DNA of 64,000 bases from JBDHTQ01 sp039808765 (GTDB lineage Bacteria > Pseudomonadota > Alphaproteobacteria > UBA2400), in contig JBDHTQ010000002.1 of NCBI GenBank assembly GCA_039808765.1, positions 62,001 through 126,000 of the forward strand, written 5' to 3'. Position 1 is the stretch's first letter. The number at the start of each line of letters is the position of its first letter. Positions 17,738-27,751 of the stretch are shown piece after piece. The notes below the pieces were generated by a model that saw only the letters and a program-made list of their open reading frames with translations, searched no databases and was not told the origin of the DNA. The position numbers were made by a program, and so were the translations under genes.

Positions 17738-17771
17738 CGGTTATAACCGCCTCCACCACGGCTGTGGATAA
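17738..17771. promoter_or_regulatory. DnaA box and 12-base palindrome upstream of rpsT
   Basis: TGTGGATAA (17763-17771) is a perfect DnaA box (TTATCCACA on the minus strand). A 12-base palindrome, CGGTTATAACCG, is at 17738-17749. They lie 56 bases and more before rpsT, which precedes dnaA. DnaA could regulate this promoter. One box alone is not evidence for an origin. Confidence 0.5.
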
Positions 17772-17826
17772 CACAGTCATACAGGATTTATAACTGCTCT
17801 AGGCGACACAATCGAGGACACAAAGA

Positions 17827-18093
17827 ATGGCTAATCATAAATCATCAGAAAAACGCATCCGACAAACCGAAGTTCGCACAGCGCGTAACCGTTCGCGCGT
17901 GAGCCGTGTGCGTACGTTCGTTCGCAAGGTTGAGGAAGCGATTAAATCTGGCGATAGCACAGCCGCTTCTGAGGCATTGAGAGTGGCACAGTCCGAAATT
18001 ATGCGTGCTGCGAGCATGGGTGTTGTAAATAAGTTAGCCGCATCGCGCAAAGTCTCACGTTTTTCCGCTCGTATTAAGAAACTCGCTGCTTAA
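17827..18093 (+). CDS. rpsT: 30S ribosomal protein S20
   Basis: The 88-residue basic protein begins [17 protein letters not shown] and has the helical S20 pattern with the [22 protein letters not shown]-terminal half. It binds 16S rRNA in the small subunit. A GAGGA binding site precedes the ATG. A strong terminator separates it from dnaA; the rpsT-dnaA order is common in alphaproteobacteria. Confidence 0.97.
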   Translation: MANHKSSEKRIRQTEVRTARNRSRVSRVRTFVRKVEEAIKSGDSTAASEALRVAQSEIMRAASMGVVNKLAASRKVSRFSARIKKLAA

Positions 18094-18258
18094 GCGTTAG
18101 GTTTTTAAACAAGTAAGTGGTTTTTTGCTTCCTGCGTCGCTGCAGGGAAAAGGAAGGTGTTCGTCATGATTTGCGCTGGCCTTCAGACTTATAAAATTAA
18201 GCTGATATCGGCGCGACTCTCACGAATCAAAATTCAGTCATCGTTTGTAGTGATGCAG

Positions 18259-18289
18259 CTCCCAACCTCGCCGTTGGGAGTCTTTTTTT
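18259..18289 (+). terminator. Terminator between rpsT and dnaA
   Basis: A perfect 8-base stem (CTCCCAAC, 18259-18266; GTTGGGAG, 18273-18280) with a 6-base loop is followed by TCTTTTTTT. It lies 51 bases before dnaA and about 165 bases after rpsT, so the transcribed 3' region is long and could contain a small RNA. Confidence 0.9.
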
Positions 18290-18339
18290 GATCAAAAATT
18301 AGAAAATCTTAGCAAGGAACCAGGGCAAGGGAATAGAGG

Positions 18340-19785
18340 ATGATGGTTACCGACGAGCGACTCGAAGAGCAATGGATGCGCATCAGAAGCCAACTGAAAG
18401 ACGAGTTGGGTGAAGCCGCTTATCGTAACTGGCTTCGGCCGCTTAATTTGAGGGGTTTGCAGGGGACCGAGCTAGAGTTTAGTGTACCGAGTCGGGTTGT
18501 GAGAGACTGGGTCAAATCGAATTATGGTGATCGTTTAAGAATTTTATGGGGAAAAGAAAATCCGACGGTAAAATCCATCGAAGTTCTTTTGATTGCACGC
18601 TCAGATTCTCAAAGCGAAAATACTCAAGACCAAGACGATGATGATGCCGTCGGTGGGGTAAGCACGTCGACCGAAGCAACCAATTTTTCGTCGCATCCTA
18701 CTCCTACGTACAATCTCCCTTCTTCAAGCCCCGCCTTGCCGCCACGTGATCCACGCGATGATTTGTCAACAACACTGGATCCGCGCTTTACGTTCGACAC
18801 GTTTGTTGTGGGAAAACCGAACGAATTAGCATATGCGGCGGCTCAGCGTATCGCTGAAGCCTCTACCGTAACGTACAACCCCCTGTTTCTTTATGGCGGT
18901 GTGGGGCTGGGTAAAACGCACTTGATGCATGCGATTGCTAATCAGATTCGTTTGCGTGATCCCTCTCGGCGGGTGCTTTATCTATCCGCCGAAAAGTTCA
19001 TGTATCAGTTTATTAAAGCGGTGCGTTACAAAGATACGCACAGTTTTAAAGAGCTTTTTCGCTCTGTTGATGTATTGATGATTGATGATGTGCAGTTTAT
19101 CATTGGACGTGACGCAACCCAGGAAGAGTTTTTCCATACGTTTAATGCACTGGTTGATCAAAATCGTCAGGTAATTATTTCTGCAGATAAAAGTCCTTCC
19201 GACCTTGCGGGCATGGAAGAGCGGTTACGCTCACGTTTGGGGTGGGGCTTGGTGGCTGACCTGCATCCAACAACGTATGAATTGCGCTTGGGAATCTTGC
19301 AAAGCAAGGTCGAGCACCTTAACCGGCCAGTCGGGCCGCAAGTGCTTGAATTTTTGGCGCACAAAATTACCTCGAATATTCGTGAATTAGAGGGGGCGCT
19401 AAATCGCATTGTCGCACATGCTGAATTGGTGGGGCGTCCGATCACGCTGGAGACTGCGCAAGATGTGTTGCAAGACCTTTTGCGTGCGCATGATCGCCGT
19501 ATTACGATTGATGAGATTCAACGACAGGTTGCGGCACATTACAACATTCGCTTGTCGGATATGGCTTCCGAACGCCGCTCGCGGGTTGTGGCCCGACCGC
19601 GTCAAATTGCGATGTATCTGGCCAAGCAACTTACACCGCGTTCATTGCCTGAAATCGGCCGTAAGTTTGGCGGGCGAGACCATACCACTGTGATGCATGC
19701 GGTTAAGGTGATCGAGCAAATGCGGCAAGAAGATACGGTTTTTGCTGAAGATATTGATTTGCTGCGCCGTATGCTTGAAGGATAA
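18340..19785 (+). CDS. dnaA: Chromosomal replication initiator DnaA
   Basis: The 481-residue protein has all four DnaA domains: domain I (about 1-85), a variable linker rich in Ser, Asp and Pro (about 88-145), the AAA+ domain with Walker [10 protein letters not shown] (186-194) and Walker B LMIDD (246-250), and the DNA-binding domain IV with [16 protein letters not shown] near the C-terminus. It binds DnaA boxes and opens the origin. Two adjacent ATG codons (18340, 18343) could be the start. A DnaA box lies upstream of rpsT. The acetyltransferase gene follows after 9 bases. Confidence 0.97.
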   Translation: MMVTDERLEEQWMRIRSQLKDELGEAAYRNWLRPLNLRGLQGTELEFSVPSRVVRDWVKSNYGDRLRILWGKENPTVKSIEVLLIARSDSQSENTQDQDDDDAVGGVSTSTEATNFSSHPTPTYNLPSSSPALPPRDPRDDLSTTLDPRFTFDTFVVGKPNELAYAAAQRIAEASTVTYNPLFLYGGVGLGKTHLMHAIANQIRLRDPSRRVLYLSAEKFMYQFIKAVRYKDTHSFKELFRSVDVLMIDDVQFIIGRDATQEEFFHTFNALVDQNRQVIISADKSPSDLAGMEERLRSRLGWGLVADLHPTTYELRLGILQSKVEHLNRPVGPQVLEFLAHKITSNIRELEGALNRIVAHAELVGRPITLETAQDVLQDLLRAHDRRITIDEIQRQVAAHYNIRLSDMASERRSRVVARPRQIAMYLAKQLTPRSLPEIGRKFGGRDHTTVMHAVKVIEQMRQEDTVFAEDIDLLRRMLEG

Positions 19786-19794
19786 TTTTTTCAC

Positions 19795-20316
19795 ATGCTT
19801 ATACGCCTTCACAAAAACTTTAGTCTACGTCCTTGGCGTTTAACTGATCGCGAAGATTTAGCGTTTCATGGCAATGACAAAAAAATTGCCGACGACTGTG
19901 ATTATGGTTTTCCGCACCCTTATACAGTAGATGTGGCAGAAGGTTTTCTTGCTAGAAATATCATGGATCCACCGTATACATCTTTTTGCATTGCGGAAAA
20001 TGATCAGTGTATTGGCAGTATAAGCTGCGTCAGTCGCATGCACCCTCTTAATCCGACATTGGAAATAGGATACTGGGTTGGGTACGCAAAACAGGGGCAG
20101 GGTGTAGGCAAACACGCGGTTCGTGCCTTTACCGATTATTTGTTCAATCAGTTTGAATTTATTGAACGAATTGAGGCTTTTGTTTCTGAAACAAATATGG
20201 GTTCCCAAAAAACACTCACATTTGCAGGTTTTATGCGTGAAGCTGTTCTACAGAAACGCTACCGCATCAACAATCAAATTTTTAGCGATTATCTTTATGC
20301 AAAATTCAGGAGCTAA
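19795..20316 (+). CDS. GNAT acetyltransferase, RimJ/RimL type
   Basis: The 173-residue protein has the GNAT fold. It begins with a SLRPWRLTDREDLAFHGND segment, has GYWVGYAKQGQGVGKHAVRA as the acetyl-CoA loop, and ends with the N-x-GSQKTLTFAGFMREAVL segment typical of the RimJ/RimL class (N-terminal acetylation of ribosomal or other proteins). The exact substrate is not visible. It follows dnaA closely, with AAGGATAA as a binding site inside the dnaA end, so it is probably cotranscribed. Confidence 0.85.
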   Translation: MLIRLHKNFSLRPWRLTDREDLAFHGNDKKIADDCDYGFPHPYTVDVAEGFLARNIMDPPYTSFCIAENDQCIGSISCVSRMHPLNPTLEIGYWVGYAKQGQGVGKHAVRAFTDYLFNQFEFIERIEAFVSETNMGSQKTLTFAGFMREAVLQKRYRINNQIFSDYLYAKFRS

Positions 20317-20335
20317 GGGCCTCGCGTATAAAAAA

Positions 20336-21400
20336 CTACGAATATTTCTTGATGGCTGCTTGTAGACCGGTCAGAAGTGCGCGACCGACATCGCCTCCAT
20401 CACCTTCAACTTTCTCGTTGATCACAACTTTGATTGCGTCAACGTGAGCTTTGATTAATTCATACTCATTCTCAGACAACGAATTATAGTGACGGTTTGT
20501 CGTCAGGAAAAGCGATTTAGAAAATTCTGTGATGAGCGGGTAGCCGAAAATACCCCCCTGACCACGCATTTCATGAGAACCACGGTTAATCGTGGTAATA
20601 ACTTGCCGCAGATTGACGTCGGGGCTTTTCAATTCTTGTACCGCATGATCCAGACGCTTAATTTCATCGCCGATCCACGTCGAATAATCGCCCGCCATGC
20701 TGGAAATTTGCTCCTCAACCTTTTTCAAAATCGAGACATCAATTTTGGGAATTTCAGCGCCGCGTGCCAAACCGCCAACTTTAGCAGCCAGGCGGTTGGT
20801 AAATTCAAAATGCATTACAGCCGCATTTTCGATATTGAGTTTTTTTGTACTCGTACGAATGATTTGAATGTCTTCCGGTTTTGTTTTGCGACGATCTTCG
20901 GCGATGGCACGTTGGGTGCGACGGCGGTCCGGGCCAAAATATCCACCCCCTAAAATAAATCGCCGTGGTTTGTAGATTAATCCCATTAGCCGATCCCACA
21001 CGGTTTGTGTGGCAAAGGGCTTGGCAATAAACTCGTTCATGCCCAAATCACGGGCGCGCTGAATGTAATTCAAGTCTGCAGCAGCAGATACAACAGCCAC
21101 GGGAATGAAACGATCAGGTGTATTTGCTGAAATGCGTAACCACTTTAAGAGCATGAAACCATCGACTTCAGGCATTAACAGATCGCTAAAAACAATATCG
21201 AAGGGTGGGGTGCCGTCAGGCAGGGATTTTGCTTTTTCGCTAATAATGCGCACCGCATCAGCGCCGTTTTCAGCAATGTGAATATTTTCAATTCCAAGCG
21301 AACGTAAAACGCTCGTGAAGAGAAGCCGAATAAAGCCGATATCCTCCACAACAAGGACAGACAAAAGCGATAAATTTACAGACGAAGGCGCAGACATCAT
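20336..21400 (-). CDS. Receiver protein with a C-terminal HPt-like domain
   Basis: Residues 12-140 form a CheY-like receiver with VVED (17-20), the phosphoacceptor Asp73 in FSDLLMPEVDG, and the conserved Lys of AKPF (about 127). The C-terminal part (about 220-354) is helical and has NRGSHEMRGQGG, where His276 sits in an HPt-like context. A protein with both a receiver and an HPt module could relay phosphate inside a phosphorelay. There is no DNA-binding domain and no adjacent kinase. I start at the ATG ending at 21400; a TTG at 21421 is possible. Confidence 0.75.
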   Translation of the reverse strand: MMSAPSSVNLSLLSVLVVEDIGFIRLLFTSVLRSLGIENIHIAENGADAVRIISEKAKSLPDGTPPFDIVFSDLLMPEVDGFMLLKWLRISANTPDRFIPVAVVSAAADLNYIQRARDLGMNEFIAKPFATQTVWDRLMGLIYKPRRFILGGGYFGPDRRRTQRAIAEDRRKTKPEDIQIIRTSTKKLNIENAAVMHFEFTNRLAAKVGGLARGAEIPKIDVSILKKVEEQISSMAGDYSTWIGDEIKRLDHAVQELKSPDVNLRQVITTINRGSHEMRGQGGIFGYPLITEFSKSLFLTTNRHYNSLSENEYELIKAHVDAIKVVINEKVEGDGGDVGRALLTGLQAAIKKYS

Positions 21401-21562
21401 GTCAATACTTATAAGAGCCAAAGGTTAAACAATCTTAATATCATGCAGTTTTTTACAAAAAAGATGCATTTTCACGACAGGAAAGGGATTTTAATGCACA
21501 TGATTTAATTGAATTACGGGATAAAAGTGGTTAGTGTGATTAAAAAATAGACACGGTGAGCC

Positions 21563-22570
21563 ATGACATTAACAATTGGATCTATTGCGCTGAATGCCCC
21601 TGTTATTCTGGCACCCATGGCCGGGGTAACCGATCGTCCGTTTCGCAAATTGGTGCGCGGCTACGGTGCGGGACTTGTCGTTTCAGAAATGATTGCCAGC
21701 CAGGCGATGGTGCGCGAAAACCGTCGCACGTTGCAAATGGCAAAAACCGAACATGAGGAATTTCCGGTTGCAGTTCAGCTCGCGGGCTGTGAACCTGACG
21801 TGATGGCTGAGGCCGCAAAATTGAACGAGGATATGGGCACAGCCATCATCGACATCAATTTTGGTTGCCCGGTAAAAAAGGTTGTTAACGGTCATGCCGG
21901 TGCGGCCATGATGCGTGATGAAGTGAAAGCAGCGCAAGTCCTCGAGGCAACCGTGAGGGCGACAAACCTTCCTACCACCCTTAAAATGCGGATGGGGTGG
22001 GATCATCAAAATCTCAATGCTCCAAAAATTGCAAAGATCGCGGAAGAGTCTGGCATCAAAATGATCACGGTACATGGTCGTACGCGTAATCAAATGTATA
22101 CTGGTTCAGCTGATTGGTCGTTTGTCAGAACGGTTAAAGAAGCTGTTAAAATCCCTGTAATTGTCAATGGTGATATCACAGAATTTTCTGATGTTGATCG
22201 TGCCTTGGCTGAGTCTGGTGCTGATGGGGTGATGATCGGGCGTGGCTCATATGGGCGGCCGTGGTTTTTAGGGCAGGTGGCGCATTATCTCTCTACGCGT
22301 GATATTAAGGCCGCTCCCGATGTACGTGCGCTTTATCAAATTATTCTTGCTCATTTTGAGGATATGCTTTCTCATTACGGCATTGAAACTGGCCTTAAAA
22401 TCGCTCGCAAACATTTAGGGTGGTATAGTAAGGGGCTTACCGGCTCGGCCGAATTTAGAGCGTCAGTGAACACTGTTGAAAATGAACACGACGTTCGCGA
22501 ACGCTTGCATATTTTTTTTAGCGAGCAGATGAACAAAATACTCCTGCCGGACCAAAGTGTGGCGGCATGA
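21563..22570 (+). CDS. dusB: tRNA-dihydrouridine synthase DusB (NifR3)
   Basis: The 335-residue TIM-barrel flavoenzyme has [13 protein letters not shown] near the N-terminus, the catalytic Cys102 in NFGCPVKKV, and GSADWSFV and [13 protein letters not shown] for FMN and tRNA binding. It reduces uridine to dihydrouridine in tRNA. In alphaproteobacteria the gene often heads the nifR3-ntrBC-ntrYX block; here it is followed directly (ATGA overlap) by an NtrC-like gene and then ntrYX. Confidence 0.95.
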   Translation: MTLTIGSIALNAPVILAPMAGVTDRPFRKLVRGYGAGLVVSEMIASQAMVRENRRTLQMAKTEHEEFPVAVQLAGCEPDVMAEAAKLNEDMGTAIIDINFGCPVKKVVNGHAGAAMMRDEVKAAQVLEATVRATNLPTTLKMRMGWDHQNLNAPKIAKIAEESGIKMITVHGRTRNQMYTGSADWSFVRTVKEAVKIPVIVNGDITEFSDVDRALAESGADGVMIGRGSYGRPWFLGQVAHYLSTRDIKAAPDVRALYQIILAHFEDMLSHYGIETGLKIARKHLGWYSKGLTGSAEFRASVNTVENEHDVRERLHIFFSEQMNKILLPDQSVAA

Positions 22571-23739
22571 TGAATCGTGATGCAAAAGCTGCTTCAGCTG
22601 ATCTGGAAAGCATCAACGGTGCAGGGGGAAAAAAATCACAGAGCATCGTCTTTAACGATGGAATTCTTGCTGGTACATCGACGGCCATTGAAAAATTGCG
22701 CCACGATTTGCATAACGTCGCCCAGCAAGATGGACCGGTATTGATAACAGGACCGGATGGATGTGGTAAGCGTATTCTTGTGCGTACGCTTCACCAGCAA
22801 AGCAATCGTAGGGATCATCCGTTTGTTCCTTTGAACATCGCCGCGCTGGGACGAGAATATTCGGCACGCGTGTTTAGTAAAAGGGCACTTCCGACCTATC
22901 TTGCTGCAGTGGGCGAAGGGACGCTCTCGCTTGATGATGTTGCCGATTTGGGGCCAAACTCGCAGACGATACTCGAAGAAGTGCTGATTGATGGGGTGTA
23001 TACCTCACTTAATGATGATGTCAGAGAAAAATTTAAGGCACGCCTTATCTGTCTTACATCTTCAGATATTATGTCGATGGTGTCGCTTAATCGTTTCAAG
23101 CGCCGATTGTATAATGAAATTTCTGTTCATAAGTTACGCATGCCGTCTTTAACAGAGCGTTTGGATGATATTCCTGTTCTCGTACCTTTTTTGATTAAAG
23201 GGCATCTGGACAAGGGATTACCCGATCGTCGTTTTGCACCTTCGGCTATTGCGGCATTGCAAGATTATGGTTGGCCAGGAAATTTGCGTGAGCTGGATAG
23301 CATTTTGCAGATTCTTTTACTGCTCACCAAAGAGGATGATGTGATTAACGGTCATGTGGTGCATCAGGTACTGAAGGGGCATATGAAGGGCGAAAATGTG
23401 CAGGTGATGCAGCCTTTAGTTGAAAAATATACCCAATCCATTTCAAAAGGGCCAGCCGTTCCCAAACTCATTTTAGAAGCGAATATGCAAGACCATTCTT
23501 TGTCACAAAGCGTGGCACAGCATCTTGATCACTATTTTAAAGCACATCATGATATGCTGCCTCCCGTTGGGCTTTATGATCGGATTCTTTCTGAGGTTGA
23601 ACGCCCGCTTATTGAGAAGTGCCTACATGCTTGTAAAGGCAGCCAGCTTAAAGCCGCGCGCCTTCTTGGCATCAATCGCAATACGCTACGCAAAAAAATT
23701 CAGTTGCTCGGCTTGCAATCTCGCAGCAAAGATGATTAA
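22567..23739 (+). CDS. Receiver-less, degenerate NtrC-like regulator
   Basis: The 390-residue protein lacks a receiver domain. A reduced AAA+ domain (about 30-260) has GPDGCGKR (62-69) for Walker A and a [12 protein letters not shown] segment for Walker B, but the GAFTGA loop that contacts sigma-54 is absent. WPGNLRELD is present, as in NtrC-type proteins, and a Fis-type HTH ([16 protein letters not shown]) ends the protein. It sits where ntrB-ntrC would be and overlaps dusB by 4 bases. It may bind DNA without activating sigma-54. Pseudogenisation is unlikely because the frame is intact. Confidence 0.85.
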   Translation: MMNRDAKAASADLESINGAGGKKSQSIVFNDGILAGTSTAIEKLRHDLHNVAQQDGPVLITGPDGCGKRILVRTLHQQSNRRDHPFVPLNIAALGREYSARVFSKRALPTYLAAVGEGTLSLDDVADLGPNSQTILEEVLIDGVYTSLNDDVREKFKARLICLTSSDIMSMVSLNRFKRRLYNEISVHKLRMPSLTERLDDIPVLVPFLIKGHLDKGLPDRRFAPSAIAALQDYGWPGNLRELDSILQILLLLTKEDDVINGHVVHQVLKGHMKGENVQVMQPLVEKYTQSISKGPAVPKLILEANMQDHSLSQSVAQHLDHYFKAHHDMLPPVGLYDRILSEVERPLIEKCLHACKGSQLKAARLLGINRNTLRKKIQLLGLQSRSKDD

Positions 23740-23779
23740 ACAGATTATTGTCCCCTGTTGAAGGGAAAACTTTTTCATC

Positions 23780-26056
23780 ATGTTGGGTTTTTCGAGTACC
23801 GATCCGCAGCGTGCGTTTACCTCAAATTGGTTGGGTCGCCTCGCGTTGAGCAATGCGCTTGCCTTTTCACTGGTGGTGATTGCTCTCTTGTCGGGTATTG
23901 CCACATATGCGGTTATGGCGCAGTTATCGCCTTTAACGGCTGATCCTGATACGGTTTTTACCCTTCTTGCCAGCAACCTCATTTTGTTGGGGTTGCTGTG
24001 TATTGTGATCGGCTGGCGCGTCATTGTATTGCTGCGTGCCCGCGCGCGAGGCATGGCAGGAGCGCGACTGCATTTAAAACTGGTTCTTACCTTTAGCTTT
24101 CTGGCGGTGACACCGGCTGTTGTGGTGAGTGGTCTATCTGCACTATTTTTCTTTGCCGGGGTACAAACGTGGTTTAGCGAAAGCGTTTCATCGGCAGTGC
24201 AGGAATCCACTGCTGTGGCCGAAGCTGCACTTGAAGCGCATCAACGCACGATTATTGCTGAAATTCTGACAATTGCGTCAGCCATCAATCGTGAAGTTGG
24301 CTGGGTGGGGGATAACGAAAACCGTTTGGAGCAAATCCTGAATACGGAAATGCAAACGCGCGATTTAACAGATGCGATTATTTTTGATGGCAGTAATAGA
24401 ATTATTGCCAAGACAACATACGGTTTTGGATTAAAGTTTGAGACAATTCGCGATGTTGATTTAGAGCGCGCACGCAAAGGTGATATCGTTGTTATGGCAG
24501 ACGAAAGTAATGCCCGCGTGCGTGCGCTCATCCGTTTAGACCGTTATGTCGATACGTATCTTTTAGTGAGCCGACTGACGAGTTTGGATATTCTGGCACA
24601 CGTTCAAAAGGCCGAACAAGCGTCCAGCGAATATGCAGCCTTTGCCGCGCGACGGGTTGAGTTGCAGCGCGCGATTCTTCTATCTTTTGCGGTCACGACA
24701 CTGGTGATGTTGTTGGGCGCGATTCTTTTGGGCTTGGATGTGGCCAACCAACTGGTTTCACCCATAAAGGCACTGGTGCAGGCGGCTGATCGGGTAAGGG
24801 GTGGTGATTTGACGGTTCGCGTCCCTTTAAGTGCACGCAGCAATGAGCTGGGGATGCTTATTCGATCCTTTAATCGTATGACCAATCAATTACAGACCCA
24901 GCGTCGTGATTTAATTGATACCAATCGCCAGCTGGATGAGCGTAATCGCTTTACTGAAGCTGTTTTGTCGGGTGTTTCAGCGGGTATCTTGAACGTCGAT
25001 GCACGTGGAATCATCCAATTAGCTAATGCCCGGGCTGGTGAGTTGTTTGGGCATGATGAAGATGGATTAATCGGGCAGCGCTTAACCGATCTGCTGCCCG
25101 AAATTGCCGAGCTTTTTGATGAAGCGCAAGATCGCTCGGGTAAGCTTTTGGATCGCCAGCTGGTGATTAAACGCGTAGGGGTTAATTCGCGTACCATACA
25201 TGCCCGTATTGCCCATGAAGTGGCCGGTGAAGAGTTGCGCAGTTATGTTATTACCGTTGATGAAATTACGGATCTTGTTTCGGCACAACGGATGGCAGCA
25301 TGGGCAGATGTTGCGCGGCGTATCGCGCATGAAATAAAAAATCCGTTGACGCCGATCCAGCTTTCTGCCGAGCGGTTAAAGCGTAAATACCTGCGCCAAA
25401 TTGAGCAAGAGCCACAGGTTTTTCAGGAGTGTATTGATACGATTATTCGTCAGGTGGACGATATTCGTCGTATGGTTGATGAGTTTTCAGCTTTTGCGCG
25501 CATGCCTCAAGCTGTTATTCGGCCCTTTAATATTTCCTCTCTTATTCGTGAAGCAATCGTGCTCGAAAAAGAAGCTCACCCAGACATGACCTTTGATTTA
25601 CGCTTGCCCGAGCAGGACTTTCTTATTCCATGCGACCACCGTCAAGTGCGCCAAGCGCTCACCAACGTGATTCAAAATGCGATTAATTCAATTCTTGAAC
25701 GTCCACAAGCAAGAGAAGTGTTGCCGAATGGCAATATCCAAGTATCATTGCAACAGGAAGGTGATTCGGTCATTCTTACCGTTACGGATAACGGCAAAGG
25801 ATTGCCAACCGAAGATCGTGATCGATTGACGGAGCCTTATGTAACAACGCGGGTAAAGGGAACAGGGCTAGGCTTAGCCATCGTGAAGAAAATTATGGAA
25901 GATCACAGTGGGACCGTACATTTGCGCGACAACCCTGAAGGTGGAGCGATTGTGCATTTGGCTTTTCCTGTCCTTAATGAACAAGAAAATTTTTCCGAAC
26001 CCGAAGAAGAGTCGATAAGAATTGAAAAAGGAGAGGATATTCCCCATGGCACATGA
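23780..26056 (+). CDS. ntrY: Nitrogen-regulation sensor kinase NtrY
   Basis: The 758-residue protein has N-terminal membrane segments (about residues 20-110) and another near 300, an intervening extracytoplasmic region, a HAMP domain (VQAADRVRGGDLTVRVPL), a PAS domain (about 385-490), a HisKA domain with His517 in ARRIAHEIKNPLTP, and a HATPase domain with VIQNAINSI, DNGKGLP and GTGLGLAIVKKI. It phosphorylates NtrX in response to nitrogen or redox state. It overlaps ntrX by 11 bases. Confidence 0.95.
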   Translation: MLGFSSTDPQRAFTSNWLGRLALSNALAFSLVVIALLSGIATYAVMAQLSPLTADPDTVFTLLASNLILLGLLCIVIGWRVIVLLRARARGMAGARLHLKLVLTFSFLAVTPAVVVSGLSALFFFAGVQTWFSESVSSAVQESTAVAEAALEAHQRTIIAEILTIASAINREVGWVGDNENRLEQILNTEMQTRDLTDAIIFDGSNRIIAKTTYGFGLKFETIRDVDLERARKGDIVVMADESNARVRALIRLDRYVDTYLLVSRLTSLDILAHVQKAEQASSEYAAFAARRVELQRAILLSFAVTTLVMLLGAILLGLDVANQLVSPIKALVQAADRVRGGDLTVRVPLSARSNELGMLIRSFNRMTNQLQTQRRDLIDTNRQLDERNRFTEAVLSGVSAGILNVDARGIIQLANARAGELFGHDEDGLIGQRLTDLLPEIAELFDEAQDRSGKLLDRQLVIKRVGVNSRTIHARIAHEVAGEELRSYVITVDEITDLVSAQRMAAWADVARRIAHEIKNPLTPIQLSAERLKRKYLRQIEQEPQVFQECIDTIIRQVDDIRRMVDEFSAFARMPQAVIRPFNISSLIREAIVLEKEAHPDMTFDLRLPEQDFLIPCDHRQVRQALTNVIQNAINSILERPQAREVLPNGNIQVSLQQEGDSVILTVTDNGKGLPTEDRDRLTEPYVTTRVKGTGLGLAIVKKIMEDHSGTVHLRDNPEGGAIVHLAFPVLNEQENFSEPEEESIRIEKGEDIPHGT

Positions 26057-27503
26057 CATTCTGATCGTAGATGACGAACGCGACATTCGTTCGCTCATTG
26101 CAGGAATATTGAACGATGAAGGCATGACAACGCGCGAAGCTGCCAATTCGGATGAAGCTCTAGCGGCGATTCGCTCACGATTGCCGTCGCTACTTATTCT
26201 TGATATCTGGTTGCAGGGCAGCAAGCACGATGGCATGCAAATTCTTGATCAAGTGCAGCGCGAATATCCCACATTGCCTGTCGTCATGATCAGTGGGCAT
26301 GGCAATATTGAAACAGCAGTGAAAGCAATCCAGAAAGGCGCTTACGATTTTATCGAAAAACCGTTCGAAGCCGATCGTTTGATGGTTATCATCAACCGTG
26401 CCATCACATCGGCACGGTTGCGCCGTGAAAATGCCGAGTTGAAAATTCGTGCTGGTGGTGATGTTCAACTTATCGGTAACTCTCCGGCAATGCAACAAAT
26501 CAAGCAAATGATTGAGCGTGTTGCTCCTACCAATAGCCGCATTTTGATCACGGGGCCATCAGGCAGTGGGAAAGAGGTGGTGGCCCGTATGATTCATGCT
26601 CAGTCGCGCCGCACAGATGGCCCATTTGTGGTCGTAAACTGTGCCACTATGCGCGCAGAGAATTTTGAATTAGAGTTGTTTGGAACTGAAGGAAACGGTC
26701 CCGGCAGTACACGCAAAATAGGGCTGTTTGAGCAAGCCCATGGTGGGACATTGCTTCTGGATGAAGTGGCCGATATGCCTGCTGAAACACAGGGCAAAAT
26801 CGTTCGCTTGCTCCATGATCAATGTTTTGAGCGTGTCGGTGGAGCAGGCAAACCTGTGCAGGTTGATGTGCGGGTAATTGCGTCGACAACACGTGATTTG
26901 ACGGCGGAAATTGCAGCGCGCCGTTTTCGTGAAGATTTGTACTATCGCTTGAATGTGGTGCCGATGGTGGTGCCGGCCTTGCATGATCGTCGTGAGGATG
27001 TGCCTTTACTCGCGCGTGAGTTTATGAAGCGCACTTCACAAGGATCAGGGCTCATGAGTCGTGATTTTGGTGAGGATGCGTTAGCCGCAATGCAAACCTA
27101 TGACTGGCCAGGCAATGTGCGTCAGCTGCGCAATGTTGTCGAATGGCTGATGATCATGATTCCCAATGATGCTGGATCGGTTGTGCGTGCTGATCAATTG
27201 CCGCCGGAATTGGGCTCGAGTACACCATCGGTTTTGCGGTGGGAAAAAGGTGGCGAGATCATGGGGCTGCCGCTTCGTGAAGCGCGCGAACTTTTTGAGC
27301 GTGAATATCTGCTGGCTCAAGTCACCCGTTTTGGTGGAAATATTTCGCGCACGTCAAGCTTTGTCGGGATGGAGCGTTCTGCGCTGCATCGTAAGCTAAA
27401 ATCATTGGGTATCGGCAATGATCGTCACGGCATGAATACACTTGTGGATGAAGCTCCTTCCTCTTCAAGTAGTGTTGTGCGGGAGCTGGAAGAAGCCCTT
27501 TAA
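26046..27503 (+). CDS. ntrX: Nitrogen-regulation response regulator NtrX
   Basis: The 485-residue protein has an N-terminal receiver (Asp53 in LLILDIWLQGS, KPF at 105-107), an AAA+ domain with Walker A GPSGSGKE (170-177) and GGTLLLDEV, and a C-terminal Fis-type HTH (SRTSSFVGMERSALHRKL). Where GAFTGA would be expected (about 213-222) it has GTEGNGPGST, so contact with sigma-54 is doubtful. The ATG at 26046 follows AAGGAGAGG. It ends the block with a terminator; hfq does not follow, as it often does in related genomes. Confidence 0.95.
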   Translation: MAHDILIVDDERDIRSLIAGILNDEGMTTREAANSDEALAAIRSRLPSLLILDIWLQGSKHDGMQILDQVQREYPTLPVVMISGHGNIETAVKAIQKGAYDFIEKPFEADRLMVIINRAITSARLRRENAELKIRAGGDVQLIGNSPAMQQIKQMIERVAPTNSRILITGPSGSGKEVVARMIHAQSRRTDGPFVVVNCATMRAENFELELFGTEGNGPGSTRKIGLFEQAHGGTLLLDEVADMPAETQGKIVRLLHDQCFERVGGAGKPVQVDVRVIASTTRDLTAEIAARRFREDLYYRLNVVPMVVPALHDRREDVPLLAREFMKRTSQGSGLMSRDFGEDALAAMQTYDWPGNVRQLRNVVEWLMIMIPNDAGSVVRADQLPPELGSSTPSVLRWEKGGEIMGLPLREARELFEREYLLAQVTRFGGNISRTSSFVGMERSALHRKLKSLGIGNDRHGMNTLVDEAPSSSSSVVRELEEAL

Positions 27504-27522
27504 AATCCAACATCGGCCTAAC

Positions 27523-27550
27523 TCATCCTTAATCAGGATGATGTTTTTTT
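27523..27550 (+). terminator. Terminator after ntrX
   Basis: TCATCCT (27523-27529) pairs with AGGATGA (27535-27541) over a 5-base loop, followed by TGTTTTTTT. It is 20 bases after the ntrX stop. Confidence 0.85.
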
Positions 27551-27569
27551 GGAAAATCGCTGATCTAGA

Positions 27570-27631
27570 GCAAATCCCGAAAAGATGGGATCGAAAGAGA
27601 CCCTCTTTGACGACGTAATTTGTGTCAAAAA
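27570..27631 (+). repeat. Dispersed intergenic repeat, copy 2
   Basis: The core reads CAAATCCCGAAAAGATGGGA, then TCGAAAGAGACC, then TCTTTGACGACGTAATTT. It closely matches the copies at 4613-4673 and 60853-60903. It lies just after the ntrX terminator and is followed by another short inverted repeat (AGAGCGC 27639-27645, GCGCTCT 27663-27669). Confidence 0.85.
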
Positions 27632-27751
27632 ATAAAACAGAGCGCGTCTGACTTTACGTGATGCGCTCTAAAAGGCGATTTTTCTTTCAAATGCAGTGCT
27701 GATTTGTTAGAAAGAGCCTGCTTTATTCTAAGTGTTACTTAAGAGGGTGAT

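Noticed and set aside
17701..18340. Replication origin (oriC)
   Set aside because: There is only one perfect DnaA box, and I see no cluster of boxes or clear AT-rich unwinding element. A single box fits promoter regulation better.
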